Shown here: positions 1 to 3,700 of the stretch, piece by piece
Layout: each line of letters starts with the position of its first letter
Numbering within the stretch: the stretch's first letter is position 1
Origin: Treponema sp.
GTDB lineage: Bacteria; Spirochaetota; Spirochaetia; Treponematales; UBA12059
NCBI GenBank assembly: GCA_012517645.1
Contig: JAAYUR010000209.1
Location: 1-5,533, forward strand
DNA length: 5,533 nucleotides
Direction of reading: 5' to 3'
Made by a program: the position numbers and the translations under genes
The notes under the pieces: generated by a model
The model's input: only the letters and a program-made list of their open reading frames with translations
The model's database searches: none
Told to the model about the DNA's origin: nothing

Positions 1-149
1 GAGGATTTCACCCGCAGAAAAAGTTTTTCCTCGTCCGTGTTGATCCGGCGGAAGTAGAGGAGCCGCTCCAGGATAATGGCCGTGCCCGCGATGGACAACG
101 CGATGATCACCCACAGGACAGGCCCGCCTTTCACCAAAAAGTCCAGCAT
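1..149 (-). CDS. MotA/TolQ/ExbB-family proton channel subunit, N-terminal part only
   Basis: The protein starts at an ATG at 149-147 and leaves the window after 49 codons. It begins MLDFLVKGGPVLWVIIALSI; residues 10-27 form one hydrophobic segment, followed by the ERLLYFRR stretch that is characteristic of TM1 and the cytoplasmic entry in TolQ/ExbB/MotA-like proteins. Family members sit in the inner membrane and use proton flow to energise a partner (TolR/ExbD or MotB type); the partner cannot be identified here because the gene continues beyond position 1. The start is fixed by an excellent Shine-Dalgarno sequence, AAGGAGG at 160-154, four bases before the ATG. It lies on the same strand as padR and the hydrolase remnant and may be read from the padR promoter as well as from a local promoter. 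Family assignment is good; the choice between tolQ, exbB and motA is not possible from 49 residues. Confidence 0.85.
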   Translation of the reverse strand, partial: MLDFLVKGGPVLWVIIALSIAGTAIILERLLYFRRINTDEEKLFLRVKS

Positions 150-167
150 GGTTCCTCCTTCCCTTCA

Positions 168-196
168 ACAATACCCTCATACTCCGATGGATTCAA
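168..196 (-). promoter_or_regulatory. Candidate sigma70-type promoter of the TolQ/ExbB-like gene
   Basis: On the minus strand TTGAAT (196-191) and TATTGT (173-168) are separated by 17 bases; each matches four of six consensus positions. A transcript would start near 161, directly before the AAGGAGG ribosome binding site, giving a leader of about 12 bases. The -35 element overlaps the stop codon of the hydrolase remnant. Prediction by eye only. Confidence 0.4.
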
Positions 197-543
197 GGCG
201 AAGGGCGGCGGAATTTCGGGCTCCGGGCTCCGGCCTCGGGGGACCGGATTTCCTCGCTGTACCCCGCCTCCCCGGGCATGTCCGGCGCCGCGACCCGGAA
301 GGACCGGGACAGAATCCCGGCTTCCCCGAGCCAGGACACGGCGTTGGAGGTCGAGCCGTGGAGGAGGACGACCGGGGGCGCCCCTTCCGGGCCAGACAGC
401 ACGACCAAGGTGCGGCCGTGCCGGGCGGGGATGTCCCGGGTCGACACCGGCCGGGGCCACCTCGATAGGACTTCGTCGTACTTGGCGAGCACCGCCCGGC
501 GGCCTTCCGCGGATCGGAATACGATTCCGGCTTCTTCACACAC
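193..543 (-). pseudogene. Alpha/beta hydrolase remnant, truncated after the oxyanion-hole region
   Basis: The reading frame encodes 116 residues from a GTG at 543-541, preceded by GGGGAGG at a good six-base spacing. Residues 8-60 (FRSAEGR, KYDEVLSRWP, RHGRTLVVLSGPEGAPP) and the VVLLHGSTSNAVSW block at 58-71 match the N-terminal part of alpha/beta hydrolases; HG at 62-63 is the oxyanion motif, and PDMPGEAGYS at 87-96 resembles the DxPGxGxS strand-turn region. Family members are normally near 250-300 residues and carry a GxSxG nucleophile elbow, an acidic residue and a distal His. All three are missing: after about residue 98 the sequence becomes an unrelated Arg/Pro/Ser tail and stops. Only about 30 bases separate the stop from the ribosome binding site of the next gene, so the missing two thirds were deleted rather than frame-shifted. 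It overlaps padR by eight bases (GTGTGTGA), indicating former translational coupling. Activity as a hydrolase is very unlikely; a short expressed peptide cannot be excluded. Confidence 0.75.
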
Positions 544-1153
544 CGCGCGCCTCCCCGTCCCCCGCGATACCGGCCCGTGCATCCGGCGTTCCCGGCGCCG
601 GCGCGGCGGGGTCGTACCGGAGCTTCCCCAGGCCCTCCCGCACGTCCCGGGCCCAAGCCAGCTCGGATTCCAGGTGCCCGATGTGGTTCTCCTCGATCCG
701 CTTCCAGAGGTAGGCCTCCCGGCGGGACCGGTTCGGCGCCGGGCGGCCGCGGCGCAGGGTTTCCCGGGCCATCAGGAGCCGGGTCTCCAGGGCGCTCTCG
801 TAGCGCCCCAGGAGAGCGTAGAGCTCCGGGTCCCCCAGGAGGTCCGCCCAGGCCAGCTGGATGTGGAAGGAGTTGCGGAACTCCGGGAGTTCCGGCTCCG
901 AATCCAGCCAAGCCCGCAGGGTTTCCAGGCCCTTCGGGGTGACCGTGTAGACCTTGCGGGCGGGGTATTTGTCCTGGTGGACCACCTCGTTGGTGACCAG
1001 GCCTTCCTGGTGGAGCTTGATGAGGGTCCCGTAGATTTGGTTGTTGTTCCCGGACCAGTGGAAGGACAGGGAATCCGCGAAGACCTTCTTGAGCTCGTAG
1101 CCCGTGTGGGGTTTCCAGCTCAGGAAGCCCAGGATCGCGTGCCGGATGGACAT
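536..1153 (-). CDS. PadR-family transcriptional regulator
   Basis: A 205-residue cytoplasmic DNA-binding protein. Residues 1-80 are the PadR winged helix: opening MSIRHAILGFLSWKPHTGYE, recognition-helix region NNNQIYGTLIKLHQEGLV at 37-53, and the wing KYPARKVYTVTPKGLE at 62-77. Residues 94-178 are the helical C-terminal dimerisation domain of the Vir_act_alpha_C type (NSFHIQLAWADLL, then HIGHLESELAWARDVREGL). The last 25 residues are Ala/Pro/Gly-rich and probably disordered. The ATG at 1153-1151 is preceded by AGGGGG with six-base spacing. PadR proteins usually repress their own operon and a linked gene until a small ligand or stress signal is sensed. Here the operon partner is the truncated alpha/beta hydrolase, whose start overlaps the padR stop. 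A near-perfect operator lies in the padR promoter, so autorepression is likely. The ligand and other targets cannot be read from the sequence. Confidence 0.93.
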   Translation of the reverse strand: MSIRHAILGFLSWKPHTGYELKKVFADSLSFHWSGNNNQIYGTLIKLHQEGLVTNEVVHQDKYPARKVYTVTPKGLETLRAWLDSEPELPEFRNSFHIQLAWADLLGDPELYALLGRYESALETRLLMARETLRRGRPAPNRSRREAYLWKRIEENHIGHLESELAWARDVREGLGKLRYDPAAPAPGTPDARAGIAGDGEARGV

Positions 1154-1170
1154 ATGTAGCCCCCTGGTAT

Positions 1171-1191
1171 CATAGTTACTAGTATACTATG
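1171..1191. promoter_or_regulatory. Second inverted repeat over the padR -10/start region
   Basis: CATAGT (1171-1176) and ACTATG (1186-1191) form six-base arms around nine bases; inside lies the perfect eight-base palindrome TACTAGTA (1177-1184). The element covers the -10 and the expected transcription start of padR and shares three bases with the ATGT-N8-ACAT site. It could be a second operator half or a site for another regulator; it lacks the ATGT/ACAT ends itself. Confidence 0.4.
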
Positions 1192-1213
1192 TTATTTATA
1201 ACATAATTGTCAA
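1184..1213 (-). promoter_or_regulatory. padR promoter
   Basis: On the minus strand a consensus -35, TTGACA (1213-1208), is followed after 18 bases by TAGTAT (1189-1184), a four-of-six match to the -10 consensus. The region is strikingly AT-rich in an otherwise GC-rich segment. Transcription would start near 1177, giving a leader of roughly 23 bases before the padR ATG at 1153. The spacer is almost entirely occupied by the PadR-type inverted repeat. Confidence 0.7.
1189..1204. promoter_or_regulatory. PadR-type operator, ATGT-N8-ACAT
   Basis: The 16 bases ATGTTATTTATAACAT are an inverted repeat with two perfect seven-base arms around a central TT (plus strand) or AA (minus strand). They match exactly the ATGT-N8-ACAT form described for PadR/LmrR-family operators. 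The site lies between the -35 and -10 elements of padR, where binding would block RNA polymerase. Assigning it to the adjacent PadR is an inference from family knowledge and position. Confidence 0.75.
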
Positions 1214-1276
1214 GCCGAATTCGTCCCTTCTTTCTTATCCTGTCCATCCGTCCGTTTTTCGTTGATCCTGTCGGAA

Positions 1277-2017
1277 CTATCGAGCAAGCTTGTACGCCGC
1301 CCCGAAGACCCGGAAGAGTTCCCCCGCGGTGGTCCCCGGCCCCGGGGGCGAGCCCCGCATGCGCAACGGCGAGTTGACGGTCACGTAGACTCCCTTCACG
1401 AAGAGGGTTTCCGCGCCGGGATGGATCAGGTTCATCCGCTCCACCACGGGACCCCGGCGGTAGTTGTGGTGGAGGTAGGAGACGGTCCCTTCCGCGTCGA
1501 CCCCCACGACCATGCCCACATGGGTGAGAGGGTCGTCGGCCCGGCCGTTCCCGTTCGCGTCGTAGGTATCGTCCCAGAACACGAGGTCCCCGGGGGCGGG
1601 ATAGCGGGTCGAGTACAGGAGTCCCGCGTCCCGGAGGGTCCCGTAGAGCCGGGCCACCCCGTTGCCCGGATAAAAGGCGAAGCGGTACGCCAGATCCACG
1701 CCCCCGAAGGCGTACGCGGCCCGGACCACCCCCGTACAGTCCATGGGATAGCGGATTCCATTCACCACCAGCTCGGTCTTGCCGACCAGGGAGAGTCCTC
1801 CGGCGACCACCGTCGCCTGAAGCTTCGACGGTACCGCGGGGGCATAGGTCTCCGCCTCCGGGAAGGGGTAGGCGGCGTCCCGGGCCGACGGCTCCCTGCC
1901 CCGGACCGCGCAGGAGACTAGAGCCGCGGCCGTTCCCAGGAGCAGGGCCGAGCCGAGCGCTGCGGTTCTGAGAGCCCGCGGGCGGGGGCGGGAACAGCCG
2001 GATCCGGACGCTTCCAT
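1277..2017 (-). CDS. Predicted lipoprotein with NlpC/P60-like cysteine peptidase domain
   Basis: A 246-residue predicted envelope protein. Residues 1-35 look like a lipoprotein signal peptide: Arg-rich n-region, hydrophobic AALGSALLLGTAAALVS, then lipobox LVSC with the lipidated Cys at 36. The domain at roughly 65-200 has the order seen in NlpC/P60 and related papain-like cell-wall peptidases: MDCTGVVRAAYAF at 92-104 (candidate nucleophile Cys94), PAPGDLVFWDD at 140-150, THVGMVVGVD at 165-174 (His166), and YLHHN at 181-185 supplying a polar third residue. Such enzymes cleave peptide stems of peptidoglycan. Between the GDLVFWD and HVG motifs, DANGNGRADD (153-162) resembles a calcium-binding EF-hand loop. 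The ATG at 2017 was chosen because it gives a normal signal peptide; a TTG at 2053 in the same frame would add 12 residues and overlap the candidate promoter. No clear Shine-Dalgarno is present. No convincing terminator follows the TAG. The exact family (NlpC/P60, CHAP or a relative) is uncertain. Confidence 0.82.
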   Translation of the reverse strand: MEASGSGCSRPRPRALRTAALGSALLLGTAAALVSCAVRGREPSARDAAYPFPEAETYAPAVPSKLQATVVAGGLSLVGKTELVVNGIRYPMDCTGVVRAAYAFGGVDLAYRFAFYPGNGVARLYGTLRDAGLLYSTRYPAPGDLVFWDDTYDANGNGRADDPLTHVGMVVGVDAEGTVSYLHHNYRRGPVVERMNLIHPGAETLFVKGVYVTVNSPLRMRGSPPGPGTTAGELFRVFGAAYKLAR

Positions 2018-2024
2018 GGCCTTC

Positions 2025-2053
2025 AGTATAGCCCGCGGGGTCGACGCGTCCAA
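2025..2053 (-). promoter_or_regulatory. Candidate promoter giving a nearly leaderless mRNA for the lipoprotein gene
   Basis: On the minus strand TATACT (2030-2025) is a five-of-six -10 match, with TTGGAC (2053-2048) 17 bases upstream, a weak -35. The initiating ATG at 2017 lies seven bases beyond the -10, where transcription would be expected to start, so the transcript would have almost no leader. The absence of a properly spaced Shine-Dalgarno before this ATG (only GAAGG two bases away) fits. Inference only. Confidence 0.4.
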
Positions 2054-2131
2054 GCCGCCCGGGCAGGGTGCATCTCCGCCCTTCCCGGGAAAGACCGCGG
2101 GTTTTCTCGGTAGAACGCAAGCGAAATCGGA

Positions 2132-2188
2132 GTTGAAGGCGGTACTACTCCGCCGGCTAAAAACCGGGCGCGGGGCCCGGGCTTCAAC
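2132..2188 (+). other. Nested inverted repeats upstream of ssb (possible structured leader)
   Basis: GTTGAAG (2132-2138) and CTTCAAC (2182-2188) are perfect seven-base complementary arms. Between them lie two further hairpins: GGCGG/CCGCC (2138-2142 with 2150-2154, seven-base loop) and CCGGGC/GCCCGG (2164-2169 with 2175-2180, five-base loop), joined by the A-rich linker CTAAAAA. The layout is that of a three-way junction. No known riboswitch or ribosomal leader consensus is recognised, and GC-rich DNA forms such pairs by chance. A weak TTGAAG-N19-TAAAAA promoter reading of the same bases (2133-2163) would compete with a leader interpretation. Confidence 0.3.
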
Positions 2189-2220
2189 CGGCGGGCCGCT
2201 CCGTGGGGCGGTGACACTGT

Positions 2221-2235
2221 GCGCGGATGCCGCGC
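2221..2235 (+). other. GC hairpin immediately before the ssb ribosome binding site
   Basis: GCGCGG (2221-2226) pairs perfectly with CCGCGC (2230-2235) around the three-base loop ATG. The hairpin abuts the GGGAGGG ribosome binding site (2236-2242). The looped ATG (2227) is in frame with ssb, but it has no ribosome binding site of its own and is enclosed by the stem, which supports the ATG at 2248 as the true start. Confidence 0.5.
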
Positions 2236-2247
2236 GGGAGGGAAGGT

Positions 2248-2646
2248 ATGAACAACCTGAATTCGATCCTGCTGGAGGGGAACCTGGTGAGGGACCCGGA
2301 CCTCAAGGCCACGCCCTCGGGTACGCCGGTCTGCACCTTTTCGGTGGCCAGCAACCGGTGGTACAAGCAGAACGACCAGCTGGAAAAGGAAGTCTCCTTC
2401 TTCGACGTGGAGGCCTGGTCCAAGCTTGCCCAGACCTGCGGAGAAACCTTGAAAAAGGGCCGGGGCGTACGGGTCGTCGGAAGGCTCAAGCAGGACCGCT
2501 GGAACGACGGGGAAGGGAAGGCTCACAACAAGGTGAAAATCGTTGCGGAGCATGTGGAGTTCAAGCCGCAGATGAAGGGCGAAGCCCCCGAGGGGCGCTC
2601 CGGGGCAAGCCGGACCCGGCTCGAGGAAACGGCGGAGGTTTTCTAG
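2248..2646 (+). CDS. ssb: Single-stranded DNA-binding protein
   Basis: A 132-residue SSB that coats single-stranded DNA during replication, repair and recombination. The OB fold spans about residues 4-107: NSILLEGNLVRDPDLKATPS, PVCTFSVASNRWYK, the FFDVEAW block at 51-57, KKGRGVRVVGRLKQDRW at 69-85 and KVKIVAEHVEFKP at 95-107. Aromatics Trp38, Phe51/Phe52 and Trp57 are placed to stack on bases. The ATG at 2248 follows GGGAGGG with five to six bases of spacing; an in-frame ATG at 2227 lacks a ribosome binding site. Only about 25 residues follow the OB fold, ending LEETAEVF: the terminal Phe is kept, but the DDDIPF-like acidic tip and Gly-rich linker known from other bacteria are reduced. The gene stands alone, without rpsF or rpsR next to it, and converges on the iclR-type gene. 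The sequence resembles spirochaetal SSBs as I remember them. Confidence 0.95.
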   Translation: MNNLNSILLEGNLVRDPDLKATPSGTPVCTFSVASNRWYKQNDQLEKEVSFFDVEAWSKLAQTCGETLKKGRGVRVVGRLKQDRWNDGEGKAHNKVKIVAEHVEFKPQMKGEAPEGRSGASRTRLEETAEVF

Positions 2647-2654
2647 GGCGGGGG

Positions 2655-2692
2655 AAAAAGCGGGGGCTTCCGAACAACGTCCGGAAGCCCCC
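2655..2692 (-). terminator. Intrinsic terminator of the IclR-type gene, in the convergent gap with ssb
   Basis: GGGGGCTTCCG (2662-2672) and CGGAAGCCCCC (2682-2692) make a perfect 11-base stem with a nine-base loop. Read on the minus strand, the stem is followed after two bases by TTTTT (2659-2655), the pattern of a rho-independent terminator for transcripts arriving from the IclR gene. On the plus strand the stem follows the ssb stop by only 15 bases but no T-run comes after it, so it is at best a weaker terminator or an mRNA 3' end for ssb. Confidence 0.8.
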
Positions 2693-2711
2693 AGAATCCC
2701 CCTATCGGAAT

Positions 2712-2738
2712 CGCGGGCCGGCCGACGGCCTTCCCGCG
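2712..2738. other. Second GC-rich inverted repeat in the ssb/iclR gap
   Basis: CGCGGG (2712-2717) pairs with CCCGCG (2733-2738), enclosing a further self-complementary GGCC-rich segment. No T-run follows on either strand. It may add to the transcriptional barrier between the convergent genes or may be chance in GC-rich DNA. Confidence 0.3.
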
Positions 2739-2799
2739 CACCGAACAAACCTTGACAGCCGGGTACCCGCGCTCGACGCGGCCGCGAGCCCGGCCTTCC

Positions 2800-3564
2800 T
2801 CAATCCTCTTCGGACTCCGTTCTCTGGACCGCGGAAACGGCGGTCACGATATCCCGTGCCGCGCCCCTGAGCAGATCCAGGATGGATCCGAAAGGATCCC
2901 GCATCCGCACCGAGGGACCGGATACGCTCACGGCGCCCAGGAAGCCCAGGGCGGGAATCTCCACGGGCACGGCGATGCAGACCAGGCCCGGCTCGTACTC
3001 TTCCCGGTCCATGGCGTATCCGACGCTCCTCACCTGGCTGATCTCCTCCCGGAACGCATCCGCCTCCGTAATGGTCGTGGGAGTCAGCCTCTGAGACGGC
3101 GCCTGGAGCAAGAAATCCTCCAGGTACGCCTGGTCGAGGGTGGCCAGGATAGCCTTGCCCACGGCGGTGCAGTGGAGGGGGAGCCGGTCCCCGGGGCTGG
3201 TGCGGAGTCGCAGGTTCCGGCCTCCGTCCGCCTTGGCCAGGTAATACGCCCCGCCGTTGCTCCAGGATCCGAGGTTGATCGTCTCACCGGTCTCCCTCGC
3301 CAGCCGCTCCAGGATCGACCGGGCCCGGGCGGCGACGTTCTCCGACACCGGTACCCGGCTGGCCAGTTCAATCAGGGCCAAGCCCAGAACCCAGCCGGTC
3401 TCCCTCTTCTCGACAGCCCCGGCTTCGGCCAGGGAGCCCAGGTATCTCAACGCGGTAGCTTTATCCCAGCCCGTCTCCCGGGCGATCCGGGCCAGAGTGA
3501 CCGGTCCGCCGCTTCGGGAGAGGTAAGTAAGCAACTCGAAGGCCTTGACCGTGGATCCGCTCAT
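2800..3564 (-). CDS. IclR-family transcriptional regulator
   Basis: A 254-residue cytoplasmic regulator of standard IclR length. The N-terminal winged helix covers residues 2-60 (VKAFELLTYLSRSGGPVTLA, recognition helix near WDKATALRYLGSL at 33-45, wing VEKRETGWVLG). The effector-binding domain covers about 75-245 and shows both family signatures: LPLHCTAVGKAILA at 128-141 and GYAMDREEYEPGLVCIAVPV at 182-201. IclR proteins bind small organic acids, sugar acids or aromatics and repress or activate catabolic genes; no such target gene is visible here, so its regulon is unknown. The ATG at 3564 is preferred, with AGGG five bases upstream; a GTG at 3570 and a TTG at 3609 are in frame but poorly served. 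It follows the U32 gene on the same strand after a 136-base AT-rich gap that probably holds its own promoter, and it ends at a strong terminator. Confidence 0.94.
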   Translation of the reverse strand: MSGSTVKAFELLTYLSRSGGPVTLARIARETGWDKATALRYLGSLAEAGAVEKRETGWVLGLALIELASRVPVSENVAARARSILERLARETGETINLGSWSNGGAYYLAKADGGRNLRLRTSPGDRLPLHCTAVGKAILATLDQAYLEDFLLQAPSQRLTPTTITEADAFREEISQVRSVGYAMDREEYEPGLVCIAVPVEIPALGFLGAVSVSGPSVRMRDPFGSILDLLRGAARDIVTAVSAVQRTESEED

Positions 3565-3589
3565 GTACACCCTATCCGGAACGGAGCTT

Positions 3590-3606
3590 GTTTCTCTATA
3601 AGAAAC
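3590..3606. promoter_or_regulatory. Palindrome upstream of the IclR start, candidate autoregulatory operator
   Basis: GTTTCT (3590-3595) and AGAAAC (3601-3606) are perfect six-base arms around five AT-rich bases, about 26 bases upstream of the IclR ATG. IclR regulators commonly bind palindromes of this size in their own promoter region. Assignment is by position only. Confidence 0.4.
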
Positions 3607-3618
3607 CAAATATCGGTA

Positions 3619-3632
3619 ATTGAAACAACAAT
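3619..3632. promoter_or_regulatory. Small inverted repeat ATTG-N6-CAAT in the IclR leader/promoter region
   Basis: ATTG (3619-3622) and CAAT (3629-3632) flank AAACAA, just downstream of the candidate -10. The arms are short, so this is weak as an operator on its own; it is listed because it sits beside the 3590-3606 palindrome in the same AT-rich island. Confidence 0.2.
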
Positions 3633-3635
3633 GTT

Positions 3636-3664
3636 AGACTACACCGGGTTCTGAAATTCGTCAA
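3636..3664 (-). promoter_or_regulatory. Candidate promoter of the IclR-type gene
   Basis: On the minus strand TTGACG (3664-3659), a five-of-six -35 match, precedes TAGTCT (3641-3636), a weak -10, by 17 bases. Transcription would begin near 3629, with a leader of about 65 bases containing both small palindromes. An alternative -10 is GATATT nearer the gene with CTAACA as -35. The AT-rich composition supports a promoter here; the exact elements are uncertain. Confidence 0.4.
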
Positions 3665-3700
3665 GATAAAATTGTATCGGGATGAGGGGATACCGACGCT

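Noticed and set aside
278..1159. Long plus-strand open frame of 293 codons opposite padR and the hydrolase remnant
   Set aside because: It is antisense to a clear PadR protein, has no ribosome binding site or recognisable domain, and long spurious frames are expected in GC-rich DNA.
1237..1272. Direct repeat ATCCTGTC (1237-1244 and 1265-1272) between the lipoprotein gene and padR
   Set aside because: Only eight bases, two copies, no symmetry or regulatory context; likely chance. The gap also lacks a convincing terminator for the lipoprotein gene.
1179..2120. Minus-strand frame of 313 codons overlapping the lipoprotein gene
   Set aside because: A frame-shifted shadow of the NlpC/P60-like gene: Arg/Gly/Pro-rich, with no domain, and it runs through the padR promoter.
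2023..2748. Minus-strand frame of 241 codons opposite ssb
   Set aside because: Antisense shadow of a well-supported ssb gene; no start signal or family match, and it crosses the terminator hairpin.
2752..2757. Perfect TTGACA on the plus strand in the ssb/iclR gap
   Set aside because: No -10-like hexamer at 16-19 bases downstream (the sequence is entirely GC-rich there), and it would only drive antisense RNA into the IclR gene.
3664..3700. Possible terminator after the U32 gene (GTATC/GATAC followed by ATTTTA on the minus strand)
   Set aside because: The stem is only five base pairs with a long loop and a short, interrupted T-tract; too weak to annotate.
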